Source: an uncultured Cytophagaceae bacterium
Lineage (GTDB): Bacteria > Bacteroidota > Bacteroidia > Cytophagales > Spirosomataceae
Reading direction: 5' to 3'
DNA: 6,133 nucleotides
NCBI GenBank assembly: GCA_903837305.1
Contig: CAILUB010000339.1
Location: 1-6,133, forward strand
Position 1 is the stretch's first letter. Every line of letters begins with the position of its first letter. Positions 1-6,061 of the stretch are shown piece after piece. Made by a program: the position numbers and the translations under genes. The notes under the pieces were generated by a model. The model did no database searches and was not told the DNA's origin. It was given only the letters and a program-made list of their open reading frames with translations.

Positions 1-834
1 CTAGGGAAGAAGGATATTTTTCGGTTAGCCGTAGAGAGTCCGGAGTCCGCAGGGAAAGAGTCCGCAGGGACTGAGTCCGGAGGAAAACAGTCCACAGGCA
101 AGGACTCCGGGGGAAAAGTGGGTAATGCACCACCTGTGGATGCGGCCATTGGGGAGAGTCGTTTTGGGCCTTCATCCACCCGCTCTGTTACTTCACAGGA
201 GTCGGATCCAGTGGTTCTGCTTTCAGGTACGGTATTAAATCAGAAGACGGGTAAAGTGCCAGATGATGCTTCTATCACGTACGAGGATTTATCGACAGGA
301 AAAACCTTAGGTCAGGCTAAGCCGGATCCAAACACAGGAAAATATAAATTGGTGCTCCCTTACGGTAAGAACTATGGGATTACGGCTAATGCCAAGGGTT
401 TAATTCCTACCTCCATTAATTTGGATTTGAGTACGGTTCGTGGCCGTTATATTGAACTAGACGACCGAGACCTATCAATGGTTCCGTTAGTAAAAGGAAA
501 CACGGCTACCGTAAATAATTTATTTTTTGACTTAGGAAAGGCGACATTAAAACCTGAATCTGAACCGGAATTAAAGCGAATTTTGCAAGTAATGAAGGAC
601 AATATGGCCTTGGTTATTGAGATTAGTGGTCATACGGATAATACGGGGTCGGATGAAATCAATAATAAACTTTCCTTAGAGCGGGCGAATGCCGTGAAGG
701 AAAATTTATTGAAGGGTGGAATTGATACAGCTCGCATTCGGACAAAAGGCTATGGCAAGTCTAAACCTAAGGCAGATAATGCGACAGAAGAAGGCCGCCA
801 AATCAACCGCCGCGTAGAAATTGAAATCTTATAA
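1..834 (+). CDS. OmpA-family outer-membrane protein, C-terminal part (5' end cut by window edge)
   Basis: The reading frame is open from base 1 to a TAA at 832-834, so 277 residues of a longer protein are visible and the true start lies upstream; a GTG at 118 is in frame but is not a credible start. In window numbering, residues 1-11 (ending KKDIFRLAV) look like the last strand of a PD40/WD40-like propeller. Residues 12-39 are a Ser/Gly/Lys-rich linker made of pentapeptide repeats. Residues about 69-150 (from PVVLLSGTV) resemble a carboxypeptidase-regulatory-like beta-sandwich. Residues about 169-277 are an OmpA C-terminal domain with NLFFDLGKATLKPES, GHTDNTG and LSLERA motifs. D213 and R228 match the Asp and Arg that bind diaminopimelate of peptidoglycan in known OmpA domains. 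Family knowledge suggests an outer-membrane-associated, peptidoglycan-anchored protein; such PD40-OmpA proteins occur in Bacteroidota envelope and secretion machineries, but the specific role cannot be told from this fragment. recJ follows after one base. Confidence 0.9.
   Translation, partial: LGKKDIFRLAVESPESAGKESAGTESGGKQSTGKDSGGKVGNAPPVDAAIGESRFGPSSTRSVTSQESDPVVLLSGTVLNQKTGKVPDDASITYEDLSTGKTLGQAKPDPNTGKYKLVLPYGKNYGITANAKGLIPTSINLDLSTVRGRYIELDDRDLSMVPLVKGNTATVNNLFFDLGKATLKPESEPELKRILQVMKDNMALVIEISGHTDNTGSDEINNKLSLERANAVKENLLKGGIDTARIRTKGYGKSKPKADNATEEGRQINRRVEIEIL
43..117 (+). repeat. Five tandem 15-bp units encoding a pentapeptide linker
   Basis: Units lie at 43-57, 58-72, 73-87, 88-102 and 103-117 and resemble GAGTCCGCAGGGAAA. 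They encode ESAGK, ESAGT, ESGGK, QSTGK and DSGGK, a consensus of (acidic or Gln)-Ser-small-Gly-(Lys/Thr). Units 1 and 2 differ at two bases, and the later ones are more diverged. A partial copy (GAGAGTCCG) sits just before at 34-42. Because the unit is a multiple of three, gain or loss of copies keeps the frame and only changes the length of the linker between the propeller-like segment and the beta domain. Confidence 0.85.
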
Positions 835-835
835 C

Positions 836-2572
836 ATGGAGCCTAAAAAGAATTGGAAATACGTGCCCGCACCACCGGCCGCGGAGGTGGAGGCATTAGG
901 GGAGGCTTTGGGCTTAAAGAATCCGTATTTTTTGTCTTTAATAGTATCTCGCGGGATCAAGACTTTCGAACAAGTGAAGGATTTTATGGTTCCAGAGGTC
1001 AATCAACTGCACGACCCATTCCTGATGAAGGACATGGACAAAGCAGTAGAGCGCCTCAGCTTAGCACTCGAATCCGGCGAGAAAATCCTAATTTATGGGG
1101 ATTATGACGTGGATGGAACCACTGCAGTAACACTTGTTTATAGTTATCTAGCAGGGATTTTAGGAGCGGATTGCGACTACTATATTCCAGACCGCTATGC
1201 GGAAGGGTATGGTATTTCGCAGGCGGGTATTCAGTATGCTAAAGACAATGATTACACGCTGATCATCTCTCTTGACTGCGGTATCAAAGCCCACGAACGA
1301 GTGGCCTGGTGCAATGAAAACGGAATCGATTTTATCATTTGCGACCACCATTTACCGGAAGCCACCATCCCCGATGCGGTCGCAGTCTTAGATCCTAAAA
1401 GAAAGGATTGCCCTTATCCCTTTAAAGAATTAACAGGTGCCGGCGTCGGCTTCAAACTGATGATGGCCTTCGCGATCGCGAATGAGCTAGAGCTCGATCC
1501 TTTGTGGGAATCAGTAGATCTGCTAGCCTGCAGTATCGCAGCAGACATTGTTCCGATGAACGGGGAGAATCGGGTGTTGGCTTTTTTCGGCCTCGCTAAA
1601 TTAGGCTCAAATCCATCTCCAGGATTAGGCTATTTATTAAAGAAGGCTAAGAAGAAAGCGCCTATTCAAATCTCCGATATCGTCTTTTCTATTTCACCCA
1701 TCATCAATGCGGCGGGTAGAATGGACCACGCTCACGGAGCGGTGAAATTGATGTTAGCGGCTGATGATCAAGAGGCGGAGGCGCTGGCAGAGGCTGTGAT
1801 TCAACAGAATCTGGATCGCCGGGTGGTGGAGAAGGAGATTGTGGCGCAGGCTTTGGCGATGTTTGAAGGGAATGATTTTCTGCTTTCTGCGCGGAGCACG
1901 GTTTTATTCAATCCGGCTTGGCATAAAGGCGTGGTGGGTATTGTAGCGAGTAAGATTCAAGAACAGTATTTTAGGCCTACGATTATTTTAACGGAATCAC
2001 ATGGTCAACTAGTGGGTTCAGCTCGCTCTGTTAGAGGATTTGATGTGCACCACGCTTTAGAGGAATGTGCTGATTTATTAGAACAGTTTGGGGGACATAC
2101 GCATGCGGCCGGTTTGCATTTGAAACCATCTAATTTGCAGGCCTTTATTGAAAAATTTGAACGCATTGCGCAAGAGGGTTTAGCGAATATCTCGCTTAAG
2201 GCGGATTTGCCTGTTGATTTGCAGATTCCTTTAGAGGCTTTGAGTCTGTCGTTTTACGATAAACTCTTAGTTCGTCTATCTCCATACGGCCCAGGAAATA
2301 TGCTCCCTAACTTTGTTTCAGGGCCTGTTTTCGTAACAAAGAGTCCTTTTGTGATGAAGGAAGAGCACCTAAAAATTTATGTGGGATCTACGCCAGATGA
2401 GCGAGGGTTAGAGGTAGTTGGTTTTGGGATGAAGGCTGATTTCTATGACGGATTATGTGCGGCTTATGAGCAGCGTTTGCCCATTAAACTAGTTTATCAC
2501 CTGGAAGTAAACGAATACTTGGGAAATCGGACGATTCAATTACGGGCCTTAGATTTTGCGTCGTTTAATTAA
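836..2572 (+). CDS. recJ: Single-stranded-DNA-specific 5'-3' exonuclease RecJ
   Basis: This encodes 578 residues, the usual length for RecJ. RecJ degrades single-stranded DNA 5' to 3' in the cytoplasm, in RecF-pathway recombination, mismatch repair and base excision repair. DHH phosphoesterase motifs are visible: YGDYDVDGTTAV (87-98), SLDCG (145-149), CDHH (169-172, metal-binding D170/H171/H172) and the AADIVPM region (235-241). NAAGRM (291-296) follows. The DHHA1 part carries AWHKGVVGIVASK (361-373), GSARS (394-398) and GGHTHAAGL (419-427). PYGPGN (483-488) begins the C-terminal OB-fold region. I chose ATG 836 because the N-terminus then matches bacterial RecJ. An in-frame TTG at 821 would add only five residues and overlap the upstream gene. 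The start lies one base after the ompA-like stop, suggesting translational coupling. No frameshift is seen and the motifs look intact, so the enzyme should be active. Confidence 0.96.
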   Translation: MEPKKNWKYVPAPPAAEVEALGEALGLKNPYFLSLIVSRGIKTFEQVKDFMVPEVNQLHDPFLMKDMDKAVERLSLALESGEKILIYGDYDVDGTTAVTLVYSYLAGILGADCDYYIPDRYAEGYGISQAGIQYAKDNDYTLIISLDCGIKAHERVAWCNENGIDFIICDHHLPEATIPDAVAVLDPKRKDCPYPFKELTGAGVGFKLMMAFAIANELELDPLWESVDLLACSIAADIVPMNGENRVLAFFGLAKLGSNPSPGLGYLLKKAKKKAPIQISDIVFSISPIINAAGRMDHAHGAVKLMLAADDQEAEALAEAVIQQNLDRRVVEKEIVAQALAMFEGNDFLLSARSTVLFNPAWHKGVVGIVASKIQEQYFRPTIILTESHGQLVGSARSVRGFDVHHALEECADLLEQFGGHTHAAGLHLKPSNLQAFIEKFERIAQEGLANISLKADLPVDLQIPLEALSLSFYDKLLVRLSPYGPGNMLPNFVSGPVFVTKSPFVMKEEHLKIYVGSTPDERGLEVVGFGMKADFYDGLCAAYEQRLPIKLVYHLEVNEYLGNRTIQLRALDFASFN

Positions 2573-2586
2573 TTATTTTAATTTTA
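2554..2586 (+). promoter_or_regulatory. Possible Bacteroidota-type promoter for the DoxX-like gene
   Basis: TTTTG at 2554-2558, inside the end of recJ, and TAATTTTA at 2579-2586 are separated by 20 bases. They resemble the Bacteroidota -33 (TTG/TTTG) and -7 (TAnnTTTG) elements, the latter with its last base wrong. A transcript would start near 2591-2595 and have a very short leader before ATG 2609. The region is AT-rich, so a chance match is quite possible. The 36-base gap 2573-2608 shows no terminator, so read-through from recJ is an alternative source of expression. Confidence 0.25.
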
Positions 2587-2608
2587 AGCATAACCAAAAA
2601 ACTAACAT

Positions 2609-2974
2609 ATGAAAAAAGTACTCGATTTAATGCCTTCAGTTCTCGTGGGAGCCTTATTCTTGTTCGGAGGATTGAACTTCTTCTTTAACTTCGTAGCGCA
2701 ACCACCTATACCCGGAGATCCTGGTGTTTACATGGGAATCATGATGTCCTCTGGCATGATGACGGTGGTGAAAGTATTAGAAGTAATCGGTGGGGTTTTA
2801 ATTTTAGTTCCGGGTAAACGCGCTTTAGGATTAACGATTTTAGCCCCTATCACGGTAAATATCTTGTTATTTGAATTGTGTTTAGCGCATGCACCAAGTG
2901 TGGGTGTGGCTTTAACGGTACTTTCCGCGATTATCGCTTACCAAGAAAGAGATAAATTCAAGGCTTTATTGTAA
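2609..2974 (+). CDS. Small DoxX-like integral membrane protein
   Basis: This encodes 121 residues with four predicted membrane helices, at about 9-30, 49-68, 72-92 and 96-111, and a charged C-terminal tail (YQERDKFKALL). A short PPIPGDPG loop after helix 1, a Lys-Glu pair in helix 2 (VVKVLEVIGG) and APITVNILLFEL in helix 3 match small Bacteroidota proteins usually named DoxX family or DoxX-like. The biochemical role of these proteins is not settled; the name derives from a thiosulfate:quinone oxidoreductase subunit, and that activity should not be assumed here. It lies 36 bases after recJ, with an A-rich stretch (AACCAAAAAACTAAC) rather than a Shine-Dalgarno before the ATG, as is typical of Bacteroidota. 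Its last nine bases overlap the 3' end of thrC on the other strand, and a strong terminator follows 24 bases downstream. Confidence 0.8.
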   Translation: MKKVLDLMPSVLVGALFLFGGLNFFFNFVAQPPIPGDPGVYMGIMMSSGMMTVVKVLEVIGGVLILVPGKRALGLTILAPITVNILLFELCLAHAPSVGVALTVLSAIIAYQERDKFKALL

Positions 2975-2987
2975 TAAATACGCCTTG
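2959..2987. other. Imperfect inverted repeat across the convergent gene ends
   Basis: CAAGGC (2959-2964) pairs with GCCTTG (2982-2987), and TTTAT (2965-2969) pairs with ATAAA (2974-2978). The loop is TGTA and TAC (2979-2981) is a three-base bulge. The structure contains the stop codons of both converging genes. Read on the - strand it is followed by the moderately T-rich GAATTTATCTCTTTC, so it could weakly terminate the thrC operon transcript. There is no real U-run on either side, so the terminator role is only a suggestion. Confidence 0.35.
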
Positions 2988-4270
2988 AAATCAGCGAAGT
3001 CCGTCCCCATGGGGATGGACTTTTTTGTTTTATCCAAAAGCTCCGCTAAGCGCGCAGGAACAGGAACTGAAACCCCTAACGTTCCCTCCACCGTAGGTAA
3101 GAACTTCGCGTAATGGGCCGTAGACAACAGAATTCCAGTTATTTCACCCGGATATTCAGCAGCATATTGTTGCAAACCATCATAGGCAACTGCCGTGTGT
3201 GGACACATGACATAACCGGTGCGTGCGAACACGTCAGCCATGATTTCCTGCGTTTTTTGATCGTTCGTATAATAGCCTTTAATAATTTCGCGCACCGTAG
3301 ACCATTCGTCGCCTGCTAATAAGCGCATACGGATGAAGTTCGATGGGCTACCCACATCCATTGCGTTGGATAAGGTTTCGACTGAAGCCACAGGATTGTA
3401 TTCGCCGGTGCGCAGGTAATCTGCCACCGGGTGGTTCTCGTTACACGATGCAATGAAAGCTTTTACCGGAAGCCCCATTCTGTAGGCCATTAATCCGGCG
3501 CTTAGATTGCCAAAATTCCCCGAAGGTACACTGAATACCACCGGGGCATTCAATCCTTTCTTTTTCGCTTGCGCGTAGGCCGCGAAGTAGTAGAAGGACT
3601 GCGGAATTAAGCGGGCAATGTTGATGGAATTCGCAGAGGCTAAATCAAAAGCAGCGCGAAGTTCCTCGTCAAGGAAAGCTTGTTTGACCAGTCTTTGGCA
3701 ATCATCAAACGTGCCGTCTATTTCTAAGGCAGTCACATTTCCACCCAAGGTTGTCAATTGTTTTTCCTGAATATCGGATACCTTGCCGGTCGGATATAAA
3801 ATCGTCACGCTGATGCCTGGGGTATTGTAAAAACCCTGCGCCACCGCACCGCCCGTGTCTCCAGAGGTCGCGACTAAAATGCGGATTTCACGTTTCGATT
3901 GCAATAAATAATGGGACATGATCGCCGCCATAAAGCGCGCACCAAAATCCTTAAACGCCATCGAAGGCCCGTGAAATAATTCCAATACCTCGACACCCGG
4001 TTCTAAAGAAACAATGGGCGCCTCGAAGGTCATCGACTGATCGATTATTTTCTTAATATCTGCCGAACTCAAGCTGTCCCCAAGTAAATTTTCACACACT
4101 GCCATCGCAATTTCTGGCAAGCTGCGGTCCTGAATCGTTTCGAAAAACGAAGCCGGCAAAGGTTGGATGGAAGTAGGCATGTACAAGCCATTGTCCGGTG
4201 GGAGGCCACGGAAAACAGCCTCTTCTAGGCTTACATTAGGGCTTTTATGTTCGGTGCTGTATAAAATCAT
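2966..4270 (-). CDS. thrC: Threonine synthase
   Basis: This encodes 434 residues, close to the length of the E. coli-type enzyme. Threonine synthase is a cytoplasmic fold-type II pyridoxal-phosphate enzyme that turns O-phospho-homoserine into threonine and phosphate. Visible motifs are an N-terminal segment starting MILYSTEHKS with LPPDNGLYMP (23-32), the PLP-lysine motif HGPSMAFKDFGARF (100-113, K107), the SGDTGGAV phosphate-binding loop (136-143), the glycine-rich VPSGNFGNLSAGL (248-260) and LSTAHYAKF (382-390). The ATG at 4270 overlaps the comB TGA as ATGA, so translation is probably coupled. The C-terminus (KTKKSIPMGTDF) is encoded by DNA that is also the + strand terminator, and the last nine bases overlap the DoxX-like gene. 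thrA and thrB, often next to thrC in this phylum, are not here. A cysteate synthase (a ThrC relative) was considered because of the comB neighbour, but overall length and motifs favour ordinary ThrC. Confidence 0.93.
   Translation of the reverse strand: MILYSTEHKSPNVSLEEAVFRGLPPDNGLYMPTSIQPLPASFFETIQDRSLPEIAMAVCENLLGDSLSSADIKKIIDQSMTFEAPIVSLEPGVEVLELFHGPSMAFKDFGARFMAAIMSHYLLQSKREIRILVATSGDTGGAVAQGFYNTPGISVTILYPTGKVSDIQEKQLTTLGGNVTALEIDGTFDDCQRLVKQAFLDEELRAAFDLASANSINIARLIPQSFYYFAAYAQAKKKGLNAPVVFSVPSGNFGNLSAGLMAYRMGLPVKAFIASCNENHPVADYLRTGEYNPVASVETLSNAMDVGSPSNFIRMRLLAGDEWSTVREIIKGYYTNDQKTQEIMADVFARTGYVMCPHTAVAYDGLQQYAAEYPGEITGILLSTAHYAKFLPTVEGTLGVSVPVPARLAELLDKTKKSIPMGTDFADFKAYLLQ
2999..3031 (+). 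terminator. Rho-independent terminator of the + strand genes, inside thrC
   Basis: GTCCGTCCCC (2999-3008) pairs with GGGGATGGAC (3011-3020) over ten positions with one G-U wobble. In practice this gives a nine-pair stem with a CATG loop. It is followed at once by TTTTTTGTTTT (3021-3031), and GAA before the stem (2996-2998) can extend the pairing. This is a textbook intrinsic terminator for transcripts coming from the DoxX-like gene. The opposite strand has no T-run after the hairpin, so it should act in one direction only. The same bases encode ThrC residues 414-424 (KTKKSIPMGTD) on the - strand. Confidence 0.88.
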
Positions 4271-4971
4271 ACTAATCTTAGGGCATCTCCCTCGAGTTTA
4301 GGAAGGACCGAATAGCGGTCAAATTCAAGGCAAAACGCGATATCTTTTTCAATCCCTAAACCTAATAAACGGTTCACGTGGGAAGAGTTCTTCACCGCCG
4401 TTAATAGATCATTCGAGGCTAGGTTATATTGTTTCCATGCCATCAAAGCCGCATCATCTGCCACTTCATATTCACCAGAAAGCGCATCAATCAAGGCACC
4501 TGCGAACAAGGTGTCTTCTAAATTCGGCTTCCCTTTCCAGCCAGCGCAAACGACTAAGGCGTTCCCGTTCCAGGCTTTCAAAGCGTCCGCCACGCGGGAG
4601 ATATTCAAAAATGCACCTACATAAACAGCAGGCGCGCTGCTCGATCGACGAATAGCGACGGTACCGTTTGTGGTGGTGACGCAAATTTTGGCCCCTTTTA
4701 CCTTCTCTACCTGATAGGAGAAAGGAGAATTATCGAAATCGAATCCCGCTGGGGTAATCCCATTGCGTTCTGCCGCCGTCAAATAACCTTTAGCGCCATA
4801 TTGCTGGCAAAGTTCCACTTCTTCTACGGGAACAATCTCCGATGCTCCACTCGCAAAAGCAGTCACCATGCAAGAAGTTGCCCGGAAAATATCCACTACA
4901 ACCACCGCTACGGAGGATAAATCATATAAATGGATCAAGTCCGGCGATAAACAGACGTCGATTTTCTTCAT
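4267..4971 (-). CDS. comB: ComB-family 2-phosphosulfolactate phosphatase
   Basis: This encodes 234 residues, the normal size for the family. ComB is a Mg-dependent phosphatase that converts (2R)-phospho-3-sulfolactate to sulfolactate, a step of coenzyme M synthesis in methanogens; homologues are common in bacteria that make no coenzyme M. Visible family motifs are VVVVDIFRATS (23-33, with the conserved Asp27), GFDFDNSPF (76-84), TTTNGT (99-104), GAFLN (119-123), VVCAGWKGKPNLEDTLFAGA (140-159) and a C-terminal HVNRLLGLGIEKDIAFC (198-214). The start ATG lies one base after the gcvT stop with no Shine-Dalgarno, and the stop overlaps the thrC start by four bases, so it sits in the middle of a tight operon. 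No comA, comC or sulfopyruvate decarboxylase is in the window. The true substrate in this organism is therefore unknown; sulfolactate or sulfonolipid metabolism is only an inference. Confidence 0.9.
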   Translation of the reverse strand: MKKIDVCLSPDLIHLYDLSSVAVVVVDIFRATSCMVTAFASGASEIVPVEEVELCQQYGAKGYLTAAERNGITPAGFDFDNSPFSYQVEKVKGAKICVTTTNGTVAIRRSSSAPAVYVGAFLNISRVADALKAWNGNALVVCAGWKGKPNLEDTLFAGALIDALSGEYEVADDAALMAWKQYNLASNDLLTAVKNSSHVNRLLGLGIEKDIAFCLEFDRYSVLPKLEGDALRLV

Positions 4972-4972
4972 T

Positions 4973-6058
4973 TTATAAGAACGGTAATTTTACGATTTCG
5001 GCTTTGATGGCTTTGTCACGGATCGAGATAAAGATCTCCGTTCCCGTGTGTTTCGTGCTCACATAACCCATCCCGATTCCTTTTGAGAGAGATGGAGATT
5101 GAGTTCCTGAAGTTACTTCACCGATCGTCTCGCCTGCCGCGTTTAAAATCGGATAATGTTGGCGAGGAATGCCGCGGTCGATCATTTCGAAGCCGACTAA
5201 TTTTTTCAAAGGACCATTTGCCTTAATCGCGGCGTGGTGGTCTTTCATAATGAAATCTTTGTTGAATGACGTGATCCAGCCTAAACCAGCCTCGATCGGC
5301 GACGTCGTATCATCGATGTCGTGTCCGTACAAGCAATAGCCTTTTTCGGTACGAAGCGTGTCGCGCGCACCTAGTCCTACCGGTAGAATTCCGAATTCTG
5401 CACCTGCCTCGAAGATCGCGTTCCACATCGCTAAGGCATTTTCGTTCTTTACATAAATCTCGAATCCGCCCGCACCCGTATAACCCGTGTTCGAGATGAT
5501 GATGTCAGAGAAACCGGCCATTTCGCCTATTTTGAAGCTATAATAGGGCATATCTGCTAAGGTAACAGACGTTAATTTTTGTAGTGCCAAAATCGCCTTC
5601 GGCCCCTGCACCGCTAACAAACTATATTCGTCGCTGCGATTCACCATCTCCACCCCGAAGGTATTGTGTGAGGAGATCCAGTTCCAGTCTTTCTCGATGT
5701 TCGAAGCGTTCACGACCAAGATGTATTCTGTCGCGTTCACACGGTAGACTAATAAGTCATCGACGATACCGCCCTCGTTGTTTGGCAAACAACTATACTG
5801 CACTTTTCCGTCCACTAATTTAGATGCGTCGTTCGAGGTCACATATTGGATAAAGTCCAAAACGCGATCCCCTTTCAGGAAGAATTCGCCCATGTGACTC
5901 ACGTCGAAAACACCCACCGAATTGCGCACAGCTAGGTGCTCTTCGATCAGGTTCGTGTACAATACGGGCATGTTAAAGCCAGCAAAGGGCACCATTTTAG
6001 CGCCTAGCGATACGTGAAGGTCATTTAAATGAACATGTTGTAAGTTTGTTTCTTCCAT
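4973..6058 (-). CDS. gcvT: Aminomethyltransferase, T protein of the glycine cleavage system
   Basis: This encodes 361 residues, the usual GcvT length. The enzyme takes the aminomethyl group bound to lipoyl-GcvH, releases ammonia and passes the one-carbon unit to tetrahydrofolate, giving 5,10-methylene-THF, in the cytoplasm. Motifs in order: GAKMVPFAGFNMPV (19-32), GVFDVSHMGEF (49-59), GGIVDDLLVY (96-105, including the catalytic Asp101), VVNASN (115-120), TGYTGAGGFEIY (191-202), GLGARDTLRTEKGYCLYGHD (228-247), PIEAGLGW (254-261) and EVTSGTQSPSL (314-324). The region distinguishing it from folate-binding paralogues such as YgfZ is intact. ATG 6058 gives the family N-terminus and lies three bases after the preceding gene's stop. 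comB starts one base after its own stop. gcvH and gcvP are not in the window, so the cleavage-system genes appear to be dispersed. Confidence 0.96.
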   Translation of the reverse strand: MEETNLQHVHLNDLHVSLGAKMVPFAGFNMPVLYTNLIEEHLAVRNSVGVFDVSHMGEFFLKGDRVLDFIQYVTSNDASKLVDGKVQYSCLPNNEGGIVDDLLVYRVNATEYILVVNASNIEKDWNWISSHNTFGVEMVNRSDEYSLLAVQGPKAILALQKLTSVTLADMPYYSFKIGEMAGFSDIIISNTGYTGAGGFEIYVKNENALAMWNAIFEAGAEFGILPVGLGARDTLRTEKGYCLYGHDIDDTTSPIEAGLGWITSFNKDFIMKDHHAAIKANGPLKKLVGFEMIDRGIPRQHYPILNAAGETIGEVTSGTQSPSLSKGIGMGYVSTKHTGTEIFISIRDKAIKAEIVKLPFL

Positions 6059-6061
6059 GGA

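Noticed and set aside
43..117. The 15-bp tandem units as a CRISPR-like or mobile repeat
   Set aside because: The units are contiguous with no spacers, keep the reading frame and encode a regular pentapeptide, so this is a coding linker repeat.
118..120. GTG at 118 as the start of the OmpA-like gene
   Set aside because: The frame is open to the window edge, and the codons upstream encode a propeller-like end and a repeat linker, so the protein clearly starts outside the window.
821..835. TTG at 821 as the recJ start, adding five residues
   Set aside because: It would overlap the ompA-like gene and adds residues not needed for the family N-terminus. ATG 836 directly after the upstream stop is the simpler start.
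1469..1482. Perfect 14-bp palindrome TTCGCGATCGCGAA in recJ
   Set aside because: It is a single copy within a conserved coding region (AFAIAN) with no partner site nearby, so it is most likely chance from C/G-ending codons.
2966..4270. Annotation of the ThrC-like enzyme as cysteate synthase
   Set aside because: Length and the full set of E. coli-type threonine synthase motifs support threonine synthase. The comB neighbour alone is not enough to rename it.
4437..4684. Opposed open frames on both strands within comB
   Set aside because: They are Arg/Ser-rich frames that only shadow the comB coding frame, whose ComB motifs are continuous through this stretch.
5584..5823. Open frame of 79 codons on the + strand inside gcvT
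   Set aside because: It has low-complexity Ser/Arg/Pro composition antisense to intact GcvT motifs, with no start context. It is a shadow frame.
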